From Mycoavidus cysteinexigens_B (lineage in GTDB: Bacteria; Pseudomonadota; Gammaproteobacteria; Burkholderiales; Burkholderiaceae), in assembly GCA_031963465.1 (NCBI GenBank), contig JASSUG010000006.1, positions 1 through 64,000 on the forward strand: a stretch of 64,000 nucleotides of DNA, written 5' to 3'. Made by a program: the position numbers and the translations under genes. Every line of letters starts with the position of its first letter. The stretch's first letter is position 1. Below are positions 52,590-61,946 of this stretch, piece by piece. Below the pieces are notes generated by a model, which was given only the letters and a program-made list of their open reading frames with translations, searched no databases and had not been told where the DNA came from.

Positions 52590-53076
52590 GCTGCTGTTCA
52601 ATTAAAATTTTCTCCATTGGATACATTGAAGAGATTTGGGTTTGGAGTTTGTGCTGGATTGATTCGAGCGCTTTACGCTGCTTTTCGTTGGCGGCACGCA
52701 GTGTCATCTTGAGCCGGCCTTGCACCTGGGCAACCAGCATTTCAGCACCGCTGAGCACCCCTGATAACACGCTAATGCGCAATTCGTTTGTTGTGTTTTG
52801 CACCTTTAATGAAGCCGGCATCAAGAGACTTTCGGCCAATGTACGTAATGCCACCTGGGCTGAACTTAAGCAACCAGATGTTGTGGGTGCATGGCCAGCC
52901 CCCCCTAACAACAATGACGGTAGCACTGGCACCCCCATTGCTTCTGGTATCCGCTTTTTTTTAAGCAAATCTGCAAACCTCTGCACCTGCTCTGCGGGCG
53001 GTATGTCTTGCGGCCGCTCTGGCTGAGACTGTGTATTGTCTGCATTGCTGCCAGTAGGCATGGTTAAAATTTGCAT
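52582..53076 (-). CDS. sctP: Type III secretion SctP-like protein
   Basis: A 164-residue protein between sctO and sctQ, the position of the needle-length/substrate-switch protein (SsaP in SPI-2). The N-terminus is polar and Pro/Gln-rich; the C-terminal part (LRISVLSGVLSGAEMLVAQV then QGRLKMTLRAANEKQRKALE) resembles the secretion-switch domain. Similarity is weak, so the call rests mainly on position and length. A longer frame from 53127 overlaps sctO; the ATG at 53076 is preferred. Confidence 0.65.
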   Translation of the reverse strand: MQILTMPTGSNADNTQSQPERPQDIPPAEQVQRFADLLKKKRIPEAMGVPVLPSLLLGGAGHAPTTSGCLSSAQVALRTLAESLLMPASLKVQNTTNELRISVLSGVLSGAEMLVAQVQGRLKMTLRAANEKQRKALESIQHKLQTQISSMYPMEKILIEQQHD

Positions 53077-53081
53077 GATCG

Positions 53082-53447
53082 TTACTTTTTTTCGATGAGC
53101 TTCAATTTTTCCTGCTTTGCAACACACTGCCGAAGCAATGTATTACGTTCTTCAAGTTGTTGCCGCAAGTCTTCGATTTGATCCTCCAGCTGTTTACTTT
53201 CTTGCTCAAAATTCGAAGCCGTAAGATTGTAATGGCTCAATTCTTGCAGTAACTCTTCTACTTCATCCGCGCGCCGAACCGATGTTTGCGCGCTCAGTTC
53301 CTGCCATTGTTCAATAACCTGCACTCTTTGTTCATCAAGCTTTTCACGGGCTGCGTTTAACTCCTCAATTTGAGTTTTAACCCGCTGCATCTCAGCACGC
53401 AAACGTTCCTCTCGGTGACGCTTAATCGCGATTAGGTTTGCCCACAT
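53082..53447 (-). CDS. sctO: Type III secretion stalk protein SctO
   Basis: A 121-residue, almost entirely coiled-coil protein (RAEMQRVKTQIEELNAAREK; FEQESKQLEDQIEDLRQQLE), the pattern of YscO/FliJ/SsaO, which links the ATPase ring to the export gate. It lies directly after sctN. Sequence identity in this family is low, so position is important evidence. Confidence 0.8.
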   Translation of the reverse strand: MWANLIAIKRHREERLRAEMQRVKTQIEELNAAREKLDEQRVQVIEQWQELSAQTSVRRADEVEELLQELSHYNLTASNFEQESKQLEDQIEDLRQQLEERNTLLRQCVAKQEKLKLIEKK

Positions 53448-53464
53448 CGTGGATGGCCTCTTAA

Positions 53465-54844
53465 TTAATACGTCAGCTCATCATGGCGTGACCGGGTCGG
53501 CGCAACTTGGCCATCAGTCAGCGCTTGCCTCAGCGCCATTTCGGTTTCAGCAAGTCCGCCTGATTGCGCCGTGCTTTGGCGCAAAAAGCGCTCAATTGCA
53601 GAGCGCCGATCAAGCGCTTCATCAGCTTCCGCATCTTGACCACGCTGATATTCGCCAACCCGCACCAGCAGATCAATATCATCGTAACGAGCAAGTAGCC
53701 GCCGCAATTTGGCGGCATGCTTTTTGAGCTCCGTCGGCGCAACATGGGTCATCACGCGACTGACACTACGCAGCACGTCAATCGCTGGATAGTGATTGCG
53801 CTCAGCCAATGCACGAGATAAGACAATATGACCATCTAGAATCGAGCGGGTTTCATCAGCCACCGGCTCATTCATATTGTCCCCTTCTACAAGCACCGTG
53901 TAGATCCCGGTGATTACCCCTTGCGCGGCAGGCCCTGCCCGCTCCAATAGCCGTGGCAATGCAGCAAAAACACTGGGGGGATAGCCATTAGCCGCCATCG
54001 GTTCACCCGCCGCCACCCCAAGCTGACGCGCCGCACGCGCATAACGCGTCACGGAGTCAACTAGCAACAATACATTTTTGCCTTGATCACGAAAATATTC
54101 TGCAATGGTGGTTGCGGTATAGGCGGCCTTATAGCGTTCAAGCGCAGGCCGGTCAGAAGTTGCGATCACAATCACCGCGCGCCGGCGCATTTCATCATCG
54201 AATACACGATCGATAAACTCGCGCACTTCTCGGCCACGCTCACCCACTAACGCCAGCACAACAATATCGGCCAAATTACCATGCATCATCATGCCAAGTA
54301 AGGCGCTCTTCCCCACTCCGGCGGCGGCAAAAATCCCTACGCGTTGTCCTTTGCCACAGGTCAGCAAGCCATCAATCGCGCGAATACCCAGCGACAATGG
54401 TTCCTGCACCAAGGGGCGCGAGAGCGCGTTTGGCGGGTCAGTGCAAATTGGCCGTGACTGGCTAAGCGTACCCGGCGCACGCGTTCTTTGCATTCTTAGC
54501 GGCCGGCCAAAGCCATCTAATACGGCGCCAATTAAATGATCGCCTACTTCAATTTCAAGCTGCCGGCCAAGGCGCTCGACGTCGGCCCCGCACGCCACCC
54601 CTAAGGGTTCATCAAACGGTGACAGGGTCGCCGTTTCTTCATGCAAGCCAACCACTTCCGCGATCAACCCCTGCGTGCCAATACGGCATAGTTCGCCCAA
54701 TTGCGCACCTGGCAATGAGGCGTGTAGAACGGTTGGGCCCACCCGGCGCACAGCGCCGATCTCGCGAGCGGCGGGCACCGTGAGCCTGGCTTGCAGCCGC
54801 TCGTCCAAGCGCTGCGCGAGCGCGTCAGCATCAGGCCAAGGCAT
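53465..54844 (-). CDS. sctN: Type III secretion ATPase SctN
   Basis: A FliI/YscN-type ATPase that unfolds and releases substrates, about 459 residues. Walker A is FAAAGVGKSALLGMM, Walker B LLLVDSVTRYARAARQLGVA, with GERGREVREFIDRV and the C-terminal ATPase features ITGIYTVLVEGDNMNEPVAD then ETRSILDGHIVLSRALAERN. The start at 54844 (MPWPDADALAQRLDERLQ) overlaps sctV by 14 bases; upstream in-frame ATGs are less likely. Confidence 0.95.
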   Translation of the reverse strand: MPWPDADALAQRLDERLQARLTVPAAREIGAVRRVGPTVLHASLPGAQLGELCRIGTQGLIAEVVGLHEETATLSPFDEPLGVACGADVERLGRQLEIEVGDHLIGAVLDGFGRPLRMQRTRAPGTLSQSRPICTDPPNALSRPLVQEPLSLGIRAIDGLLTCGKGQRVGIFAAAGVGKSALLGMMMHGNLADIVVLALVGERGREVREFIDRVFDDEMRRRAVIVIATSDRPALERYKAAYTATTIAEYFRDQGKNVLLLVDSVTRYARAARQLGVAAGEPMAANGYPPSVFAALPRLLERAGPAAQGVITGIYTVLVEGDNMNEPVADETRSILDGHIVLSRALAERNHYPAIDVLRSVSRVMTHVAPTELKKHAAKLRRLLARYDDIDLLVRVGEYQRGQDAEADEALDRRSAIERFLRQSTAQSGGLAETEMALRQALTDGQVAPTRSRHDELTY

Positions 54845-56897
54845 GGCGGCGGTCCTCATCAAATAATTCAAGGTTGCCAAGCACATTCACCTCAAGGTCT
54901 TCCATTAATTCTTGCGTGGATAATACTGGTGTGGCAAAGAATTCACGTTCGATCATCTTGCGCAAATAACGACGCACATCCATCGCCGTCAAGAGTACCG
55001 GGTATTCTCCCCGTGCTTGATAGCTGTTGATATGACGGCGCAAGAGCTCGAGAATCGCAGTGGTTTTATCTGCATCCAATGCTGAATAAGTGCCAGCGGA
55101 TGTCTCGCGGATTGAATCGCGAATCATATTTTCGATGCGCTCGCCAATTAAGAGTACTGAAATACGGCGTTGAGGGCCGCCAAAAACATGGCAGATCTGC
55201 CGCCGCAAAGTGATGCGCACATATTCTGTTAGCAAGACAATGTCTTTTTCTTTATTTGCCCAATCAGCCAATGCCTCGCAGACTGAGCGTAGATCTCGAA
55301 TGGGCACGCCTTCTGAGACAAGACGCCGAATAATCTCAGAAATTTTGTGCAAAGACATCGCGCGCAGTAGTTCACGCTGCAGCTCTGGATAGTTTTTTTC
55401 TACGCTATTTAGGAGCGTGCGGGTTTCTTGCAAACCAATAAAATCTTCCGCGTAGCGCGCCACCACAGCACCCAACAACGCACTAATCCGATCCTCGTTG
55501 CTATGTACCGTTAAGCCGAGGCTCGTCGCTACCTCTCCATGCTCTGGCGGCAGCCACGACAGTATGACGCCCCATGGCAGAGAATATTCTTGCGCCTCAA
55601 GCTGCAATGCTTGTGCTTTGGCCCAGACTAGATCAGCGTTTTCCGGCAAAGTCAGCGAAACAACAGGCACCAGATATAACTGGATTTCCACCCTATAAGG
55701 CGGTAACTCCGGGGCTTCCACAATCACCGGCAGCGGTATTGGCAGACCAAGCTCATCAAATCTTTCACGGCAAAATCGCTCAAGCGCACTCGCTAAACGA
55801 TCGTGGCGCGCGGCCTTTGGTCCAATCCGTACCAATAGCGCGGGTGCAGGCGCTGCTTGCCCCTCTTCTTTGGCGGCGGCTCCCTGCTGTCCGTGGGCTG
55901 CACGCGCTTGGGTGCGCCAGACATGAAACCCAAAACCTAAGACAAGGGCTGCTAGCCCGCCAAAGATAAATGTTGGAAAACCAGGAATCAACGCGAAGAT
56001 AAGCATCACTGCGCCGGCCATTAAGAGCGCCCATGGCTGCCCAACCAACTGACCCATCATCTGCGTGGCAAGATTTTCCTGCTTCGCGTTTGGGATGCGA
56101 GTCACAATCAGACCTGCGGTAATCGAAATCAAAAGCGCCGGAATCTGGGCGATTAAGCCATCACCTACCGATAAGATCGCATAGGTGCCGACTGCCTGGC
56201 TCGCGCTCATATTATGTTGCATCACGCCAATCGCAATACCACCAATAATATTCACTAAGACCACGATGATGCTGGCGATGGCATCACCTTTAACAAACTT
56301 CATCGCACCATCCATGGCGCCAAATAGGCGGCTTTCTTTTTGCAGTAAGTCGCGTTCAAATTTCGCGTCTTCCGCGCTCAGCACGCCGGCCCGCATATCG
56401 CCGTCAATGCTCATTTGCCGCCCGGGCATGCCGTCTAGCGAGAAACGGGCGCTGACCTCGGCCACTCGTTCCGCGCCCTTGGTGATGACAATAAATTGCA
56501 CCACGGTGATGATCGTAAAAATAATAATCCCGACGGCAACATTACCGGCGACGACAAAATTACCAAAGGCATAGACAATTTCGCCGGCATCATGCTGGAG
56601 CAAAATCAAACGGCTGGTGGTGATCGTCAGGGCCAACCGGTATAAGGTGGTAATCAGCAAAAGCGCCGGAAAAGCCGAGAATTCGAGCGGATTACGAATG
56701 TAAATTGCAATCGTCAGTGCCGTCACCGACAGCATGATATTGATGGCGATTAATATATCGACCAATACCGTAGGCAAAGGCAAGATCATCATAAAGACCG
56801 CCGTTACTACAATGGCGACCAGGATGATATCTTGCCGTTGTGACGCGGCAATTAAAATAGAATTGAGCCGGTTGATGGCGGGAGTCAGCCTGTTCAT
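54831..56897 (-). CDS. sctV: Type III secretion export gate protein SctV
   Basis: An FlhA/YscV-type protein, 688 residues. The N-terminal half is polytopic (FMMILPLPTVLVDILIAINI then IMLSVTALTIAIYIRNPLEF) and includes the FHIPEP-type signature FSLDGMPGRQMSIDGDMRAG. The large cytoplasmic domain from about residue 350 forms the nonameric export ring; ENADLVWAKAQALQLEA and PLRQICHVFGG-like segments fit. It is the first of the V-N-O-P-Q-R-S-T-U block, as in SPI-2. Confidence 0.96.
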   Translation of the reverse strand: MNRLTPAINRLNSILIAASQRQDIILVAIVVTAVFMMILPLPTVLVDILIAINIMLSVTALTIAIYIRNPLEFSAFPALLLITTLYRLALTITTSRLILLQHDAGEIVYAFGNFVVAGNVAVGIIIFTIITVVQFIVITKGAERVAEVSARFSLDGMPGRQMSIDGDMRAGVLSAEDAKFERDLLQKESRLFGAMDGAMKFVKGDAIASIIVVLVNIIGGIAIGVMQHNMSASQAVGTYAILSVGDGLIAQIPALLISITAGLIVTRIPNAKQENLATQMMGQLVGQPWALLMAGAVMLIFALIPGFPTFIFGGLAALVLGFGFHVWRTQARAAHGQQGAAAKEEGQAAPAPALLVRIGPKAARHDRLASALERFCRERFDELGLPIPLPVIVEAPELPPYRVEIQLYLVPVVSLTLPENADLVWAKAQALQLEAQEYSLPWGVILSWLPPEHGEVATSLGLTVHSNEDRISALLGAVVARYAEDFIGLQETRTLLNSVEKNYPELQRELLRAMSLHKISEIIRRLVSEGVPIRDLRSVCEALADWANKEKDIVLLTEYVRITLRRQICHVFGGPQRRISVLLIGERIENMIRDSIRETSAGTYSALDADKTTAILELLRRHINSYQARGEYPVLLTAMDVRRYLRKMIEREFFATPVLSTQELMEDLEVNVLGNLELFDEDRRHALA

Positions 56898-56934
56898 GAA
56901 TGGTCTTTAAAACTTGTTATAAGTAAGAGCGCTC

Positions 56935-57705
56935 TCACCACACTGGCTCAATTTGCGGCGCTAATGCGTCAGCAGAATGCTCGTCGGTAGCGGTATTTGT
57001 AAGCGTTGCGGGTGAGGCCAGAGAGGCACTTGAAGTCTCGCCCCCCAGGGCGGCTAGAACTTGCGCCCAATGCCGGCTTAAATCAAATTCGATGCGCAGA
57101 AATTCAGTATCAATAATGGCCTGGCCAGCCGTCAGCGCAGCATCTGCGACGCAGTGAATCTCCGCTAACGCTGGGCTGTGCGCTAACTGTGCAGCTACTG
57201 CCTCGCATTCAGCCGGATGCAGGCGGATTTTATAGGGACGTTGCCGTGCCCGCTCACCGACTTGGGTTGCCAGTTGGCGTGCCAGTTGTGCGACCCGGTC
57301 TTGCCCATCTAACCACTCTTGCAATACGCTTGCCATGGTGCTGCGCACACGTGCTTCTAGACGGTCGATAATACTTGCCTCTAACTGCGCCTCATCCAAT
57401 AACCAACTCAATCCTTGGGTTACTGTTTCATCACGCGCTTCGTCCTGCGCTTGGCGAATCAGTGCAGCTTTATCTTCTGCACCGAGTTCACTAGCGGTGG
57501 CACGAATTTGCACAGCCTCTAGCTCAACTTCATGCTGCAACAGAGCAGCTTGTGTTTGCGCATGCTCAAGCACCGCTTGTGCTTGCTCTAATAGATCAAG
57601 TGTGCTGGCCTGCAGCACAGATCCTGACGGCTCAGGTCCATCAAGCAGATTAATTTCAAGGTTGAAAGGATTGGCTTCGATATTCACGGCAACAGCTAGA
57701 TCCAA
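56935..57705 (-). CDS. sctL: Type III secretion stator protein SctL
   Basis: A 256-residue FliH/YscL-like protein with an Ala/Gln/Glu-rich helix (LLEQAQAVLEHAQTQAALLQ) and a C-terminal HrpE/YscL-type domain (RPYKIRLHPAECEAVAAQLA; GQAIIDTEFLRIEFDLSRHW). It regulates and anchors SctN at the cytoplasmic sorting platform. The start codon is TTG, 5 bases after the sctK stop; a GTG at 57684 is an alternative. No good Shine-Dalgarno, so coupling to sctK is likely. Confidence 0.85.
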   Translation of the reverse strand: MDLAVAVNIEANPFNLEINLLDGPEPSGSVLQASTLDLLEQAQAVLEHAQTQAALLQHEVELEAVQIRATASELGAEDKAALIRQAQDEARDETVTQGLSWLLDEAQLEASIIDRLEARVRSTMASVLQEWLDGQDRVAQLARQLATQVGERARQRPYKIRLHPAECEAVAAQLAHSPALAEIHCVADAALTAGQAIIDTEFLRIEFDLSRHWAQVLAALGGETSSASLASPATLTNTATDEHSADALAPQIEPVW

Positions 57706-57710
57706 ATTAT

Positions 57711-58337
57711 TTATAGAAAACGGGCCAAACGGAATAACGTATCCAGCCCAAACAATGCCGCTGACTCAGTCAGCGGCTCGCCGTCGAAGTTACCAGGCGC
57801 TAGCAAAATCTCGAGCGCTTGCAATACGGCGCTACCGGCAAAAGCCCCGGTTAGCACTGCTGCCCCATATGCACACGCGTGCTCAATGAGTTGTTCAGGC
57901 TCAACTAACGGTCTTTGCACTCTGAATCCAGGCGGCGCCACCGCCGCTGAAAACACCGCTAATTGAGAACACGCAACGGCATCTAGATGGGGCTTAAGCG
58001 TTTCGAGATAAGGCCTGAGCATCCAATATTCCGGCTGCCCAAGGCGCAATAAGCCAAGCGCCAATAACAGCACGGGTAATTTTTCTGAGACCCCAAGCAG
58101 GCGACGCTCAAGCAACGTTAACGTAAGGGGTGCGCCAATGGCTGGCACGCCCCGCCGCGCTGCAATCGCTTGCTCAATCCAACGCTGACTACGCGCGCAG
58201 GTTTGATAAACCGACCGCCATGCGTCGAGCTCTAATGCCTGCCACCATCGGCTATGCATGGTTGCTCCCGGACGCCAAAGCAGCGCATATAAGCGCGCCT
58301 CAAGCGGATCCGTCACGATGGCCGGCGCGTTTGCCAT
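57711..58337 (-). CDS. sctK: Type III secretion sorting-platform protein SctK
   Basis: A protein of about 208 residues between sctJ and sctL, the place of SctK, the sorting-platform adaptor. It is rich in Leu and Ala with EKLPVLLLALGLLRLGQPEY; similarity to SctK proteins is low, so position carries the call. A longer frame starts at 58430 inside sctJ; the ATG at 58337 (MANAPAIVTDPLEARLYALL) overlaps sctJ by 25 bases and is preferred. Confidence 0.75.
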   Translation of the reverse strand: MANAPAIVTDPLEARLYALLWRPGATMHSRWWQALELDAWRSVYQTCARSQRWIEQAIAARRGVPAIGAPLTLTLLERRLLGVSEKLPVLLLALGLLRLGQPEYWMLRPYLETLKPHLDAVACSQLAVFSAAVAPPGFRVQRPLVEPEQLIEHACAYGAAVLTGAFAGSAVLQALEILLAPGNFDGEPLTESAALFGLDTLFRLARFL

Positions 58338-59041
58338 ATTGAGAAACCAATGGCGGAACCCAGCATCGCTACAAACAGCAACACCATACCGCCAAACAAG
58401 ATCGGATTTTGCAATAAGCGCGCCCACCACGATGGCATGGCTTGCGGCTGTGATGACACATAACGATACGTCGCAGGCACCATGACGACACTAATGCTGT
58501 CATCTTGAATGCCGGGAACTCCCTGCCTCACGAGATCGCGAATTTGTCCTTGCCAAGTTGACAAATTAGTGGCGGGAGAATATTTTACAAACACCGAAAT
58601 CGTTGGTCTGACCGTATCGATACCTAAATTGTCAGGCGGCACACTGCCGATGGATACGCGCGCCACAATCACGCCATCGATACTCATCAACATGCCTTCG
58701 ATTTGCTGCTCTTTCAGATAACCCATCTTTGCCCGTTCTTGTTCAGGCGATGAAATTAGCTGATTGGATGGAAAAACATCCATCACCGACGCATATTTAG
58801 GTCGTGGATAGCCGTTTTGCCGCAAAATTTCGACAGCATGAATAAATTCCGATTTTTTGATCCGCAACGTTAAACCACCCACTTTATCCGTTTGCTTCGC
58901 GGCATCAATCTGATTCGCCATTAACAGCGCGAGCATTTGATTGGCTTCATATTCGGACAACTCCGAGTACAACGTCACTTTGCAGCCTGACAACAATAGA
59001 CTAAGCGCCAATAGGCAACCCGCAATAAAATTCTTGCTCAT
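58313..59041 (-). CDS. sctJ: Type III secretion inner-membrane ring lipoprotein SctJ
   Basis: A YscJ/PrgK-like lipoprotein, 242 residues. The signal peptide ends in lipobox LSGC, followed by the family start KVTLYSELSEYEANQMLALL. Ring-building domains are seen through YPRPKYASVMDVFPSNQLIS and GLTV-like MLMSIDGVIVARVSIGS. A C-terminal membrane helix (FGGMVLLFVAMLGSAIGFSI) anchors it. Its ATG overlaps the sctI stop. Confidence 0.95.
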   Translation of the reverse strand: MSKNFIAGCLLALSLLLSGCKVTLYSELSEYEANQMLALLMANQIDAAKQTDKVGGLTLRIKKSEFIHAVEILRQNGYPRPKYASVMDVFPSNQLISSPEQERAKMGYLKEQQIEGMLMSIDGVIVARVSIGSVPPDNLGIDTVRPTISVFVKYSPATNLSTWQGQIRDLVRQGVPGIQDDSISVVMVPATYRYVSSQPQAMPSWWARLLQNPILFGGMVLLFVAMLGSAIGFSIWQTRRPS

Positions 59042-59385
59042 GACATTGACGTAAGCTTGTTGATTCCATCGGCGCCGGCTTTGGCAATTCTTGCCGCCAG
59101 ATCGAGTTCTAGCACCGTTTTGACTAAACCGTGTTGCACCTTTAGCATCGCCCCGGGTTCATCAGCCGCTTTATCCAACGCTGGCGCTAACCGTTGCGCA
59201 GTCTGTTCGCTTTGCGTCTGCATCGCTTTAAGCAGCGATTCTTCATGTTTGGGTATCGCATTAGATTGCAATAATTTGGCGAAACCTTCCGCTTGCTCGA
59301 CAGAGGGCTGCGGCACCATGGCATCGAGCCCATGCGCTGCAGGCGCTAGCATTGAAGGCGGAATCGATTGGATATCGATGGACAT
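59038..59385 (-). CDS. sctI: Type III secretion inner-rod protein SctI
   Basis: A 115-residue protein with the C-terminal helix VLELDLAARIAKAGADGINK followed by LTSM, like PrgJ/SsaI/YscI proteins, and a variable N-terminal half. It overlaps sctJ by four bases (ATGA). Forms the rod connecting the gate and the needle. Confidence 0.82.
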   Translation of the reverse strand: MSIDIQSIPPSMLAPAAHGLDAMVPQPSVEQAEGFAKLLQSNAIPKHEESLLKAMQTQSEQTAQRLAPALDKAADEPGAMLKVQHGLVKTVLELDLAARIAKAGADGINKLTSMS

Positions 59386-59442
59386 AAAAAATAGTTCTCC
59401 GAGAGAAAAAGAAGCTCACCAAAAGCAAATAAATAGCGTGTG

Positions 59443-59733
59443 TTAACCTAGCGAGTGCTTTTTACGCACTAGGTCATTCGTGTAATCTGTAACCATCTGG
59501 CGCAAATCTTGCGCACACGCATCTTCAAGCCCTTCTATTGCATTTAAGGCTGCCCGCGGCTGGCGCAGACCAAAATGCACCATAGCCGCTGCCAGCGCCT
59601 GGGTTTCATCCTCCAACCCAAGTGCGGGTAGCGCCTCAAGTAACCCCTGGGCTTGGGCAAGCAGGCCATGATTAGGCGCTGCAATTGCCGCTTCAACCAA
59701 CAGCTGCTTGATGTCTCGCGCAAGTTCAGTCAT
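59443..59733 (-). CDS. sctG: Type III secretion needle chaperone SctG-like (SsaH/YscG-type)
   Basis: A 96-residue helical TPR-like protein (GLLAQAQGLLEALPALGLED; ALAAAMVHFGLRQPRAALNA) resembling SsaH/EscG/YscG, which keep the needle subunit soluble in the cytoplasm together with an SctE-type partner. It overlaps the sctF stop by one base (TAATG). Confidence 0.75.
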   Translation of the reverse strand: MTELARDIKQLLVEAAIAAPNHGLLAQAQGLLEALPALGLEDETQALAAAMVHFGLRQPRAALNAIEGLEDACAQDLRQMVTDYTNDLVRKKHSLG

Positions 59734-59954
59734 TAGATACGCTGAATGATCACTTGATTGATTTTTTTATAAACATCCAAAATCGCACTTTGCAAACCAA
59801 TCGTACTATATAGCTGGTGCGTAAAATACTGCACCTGACTCATTACGTTTGGGTCAGAAATATCAGGGCGAGAGACTACATTTTGCAAGCTACGCGACAA
59901 ATCCATCGCTTTGTTGCTCATGACGTCAGTGATTTGGTCAATTGACATGCTCAT
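59733..59954 (-). CDS. sctF: Type III secretion needle subunit SctF
   Basis: A 73-residue two-helix protein (SIDQITDVMSNKAMDLSRSL; QVQYFTHQLYSTIGLQSAIL ending NQVIIQRI) whose length and pattern match SsaG/EscF needle proteins; SsaG shows the same QxxLQQYSTFI-type middle. It would polymerise into the needle outside the cell. It lies between sctC and sctG. Confidence 0.85.
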   Translation of the reverse strand: MSMSIDQITDVMSNKAMDLSRSLQNVVSRPDISDPNVMSQVQYFTHQLYSTIGLQSAILDVYKKINQVIIQRI

Positions 59955-60048
59955 ATATATCTACCTTATAAAATCAAATTTTTGCATTAACACAGTAGCA
60001 TCAAACATCTATTGCATTTATTTTTTTATGATCAAAACGACAACGTCA

Positions 60049-61653
60049 TTATTGCGCAATTTCGGTACGAATAGTGCTTTCTAACACGCCTCGCTGGTCC
60101 GTCGACTGGTTTTGATTTGCAGCGTTTTTCGACAAATTAGCCACCACTCGTTGCGGTCCAATTGGCTGAGGAACCGCCTTAATTAAAAAGAGCCGCACGA
60201 CACTGTGCGCGGTGCCATTTTTATTCCGGAACATATTACCCAACAGCGGGATATCACCCAACAATGGTACTCTAGTCTCGCCTTGCATCTGTTGGTCCTG
60301 CACGAAGCCCCCCAACAACAAACTCTGGCCTGGCAATAAGGTCGCTTGAGTCGAAATTTCAGCGTTGGTAATCTGCGGCAATTGCTCATTATTGCCGGGG
60401 ATCGGATCAGACTGCCGGCCGTCCTGAATATTGAGTGTGAGCATGATTTGATCATAGCCGTCGCTTTTAATTAGACGCGGCGTCACGCGCAAAAGCGAAC
60501 CCGCCGACACCGACTCAAGCTTAGCCACGTGCTCGCCTTGCAATTTAGTATAGAAAGTGATGCTACGATCTAGTACAGCTTGCACGTTGTTCAAAGTGAC
60601 AATGGATGGCCGCGAGAGGATTTTTGCTTGTGAATGTTGCTCAAGCGCATTGAGCTGCACCATGAAACCGGTTGTATCATTCAACACGGTATTAATCGTG
60701 CCACTCGCGCCCTGCCCCTGCGGCAGGTTACTATTAAACCCAACGCCAAATCTGCCTATGTTAGCGTTACCCGACCAGTTGACGCCGAGCGCACTCAGAT
60801 TCGCTGCATTGACATCAATAATGGCGACCGATATTTCGATCTGTACGGGTTGCAGATCCAGTTGCTTGATTAATTTCGCGTAGATTGGCATATTCACCTG
60901 CCGATCCCTTACGATCACCGCATTAAGCCGCGAATCGGCGGAAAACGCGGGTAATGTATTCGTTAGCAAACCACCGTTAGCGCTGTTAATCGGAACGCCC
61001 TCTCCAATTGGTGAACGACCTTGGATCATGTCCCGCAAGACGCTCACCACGCCCGGCACGCGCACTTCTTGCGTCCGATAGCTATACAGGTTGTCATCGG
61101 CAGAAGCAAAGCGCAGCGGAAAAAGCTGAACGGTTTCTTGATTTTGCGCCTGGTCCAAGACCTTCTCATCTAGATTTTTTGCAAGCTCGCTCACGCGCTC
61201 AATGCACATCGGCACGCCAAATACTTCGAGCGCATTGAAATTGCTGACGGTGCGCAAAGAGCAATATTTTTGCTCGGTCGCACCACCTTGGTTGAGATAC
61301 TTAACCAGCTTATTGGTAGACAAATAGCGCGGCGTGATGATCTGGCTTTTGATTTCATGCCCTTTATACACATAGAGCGCCTGACCATCGTAATAGGTTG
61401 CGAGGTTAAATAGCTGGATGAAACGCTCGAGAATCGCATCCGGCATTTCGTTGCGGATCGTGCCTACAAAATGGTCGTCCACTTTGGAGCTTACAATCAC
61501 GGGAACCCCATAATTTGCACCAATGTCTTTTAAAACATCGGCCACTTTTGCGCCACGCGTGGTAATGAAATAAGGCGTACCCTTCCATGGAATACGCGCT
61601 TGCGCCAGTCCGAAAGCTAGCAGCATGGCTAGCAACAACACCCATTGTTTCAC
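60049..61653 (-). CDS. sctC: Type III secretion outer-membrane secretin SctC
   Basis: A 534-residue secretin with a signal peptide (WVLLLAMLLAFGLAQA), N0/N1 domains (KVADVLKDIGANYGVPVIVS) and the C-terminal secretin barrel (LPGQSLLLGGFVQDQQMQGE then VPLLGDIPLLGNMF). The start is GTG behind AGGAA. It is shorter than many SctC proteins but of SPI-2/SsaC size. It follows the SsaE-like gene by 8 bases. Confidence 0.95.
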   Translation of the reverse strand: MKQWVLLLAMLLAFGLAQARIPWKGTPYFITTRGAKVADVLKDIGANYGVPVIVSSKVDDHFVGTIRNEMPDAILERFIQLFNLATYYDGQALYVYKGHEIKSQIITPRYLSTNKLVKYLNQGGATEQKYCSLRTVSNFNALEVFGVPMCIERVSELAKNLDEKVLDQAQNQETVQLFPLRFASADDNLYSYRTQEVRVPGVVSVLRDMIQGRSPIGEGVPINSANGGLLTNTLPAFSADSRLNAVIVRDRQVNMPIYAKLIKQLDLQPVQIEISVAIIDVNAANLSALGVNWSGNANIGRFGVGFNSNLPQGQGASGTINTVLNDTTGFMVQLNALEQHSQAKILSRPSIVTLNNVQAVLDRSITFYTKLQGEHVAKLESVSAGSLLRVTPRLIKSDGYDQIMLTLNIQDGRQSDPIPGNNEQLPQITNAEISTQATLLPGQSLLLGGFVQDQQMQGETRVPLLGDIPLLGNMFRNKNGTAHSVVRLFLIKAVPQPIGPQRVVANLSKNAANQNQSTDQRGVLESTIRTEIAQ

Positions 61654-61660
61654 GCTATTC

Positions 61661-61936
61661 CTATTTTTTTATGACTGATAAAGAAGCGACCTGAGCAACT
61701 TTTTGCGCAAGCGGCTTATGATAAGCGCACCAAACTGCATCAATCACCGTTCGCGCATGTTCAACTGCGACATACTGCTGTTTGTAGATACGGTATTGCA
61801 GCGGCGTGCAAGGCTGACGCAAACAACGTTGCACTCGATCTTTTTCGCTTTCAAGCTGGGCCACCAGTTGCGTCCGGTGTGTGCCGTCTTGATCTATCAA
61901 TAAGCGCTCTTCAAGCTGCGTCACGGGGCTATTCAT
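61661..61936 (-). CDS. sctE: Type III secretion SsaE/YscE-type needle cochaperone
   Basis: A 91-residue helical protein (MNSPVTQLEERLLIDQDGTH; YKQQYVAVEHARTVIDAVWC) resembling SsaE/EscE/YscE, the small partner of the SctG needle chaperone. The ATG at 61936 lies 11 bases past the sctD stop; a longer frame from 62008 overlaps sctD. The symbol follows one published usage; in other schemes sctE names a translocator. Confidence 0.7.
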   Translation of the reverse strand: MNSPVTQLEERLLIDQDGTHRTQLVAQLESEKDRVQRCLRQPCTPLQYRIYKQQYVAVEHARTVIDAVWCAYHKPLAQKVAQVASLSVIKK

Positions 61937-61946
61937 TGCGAGCGGC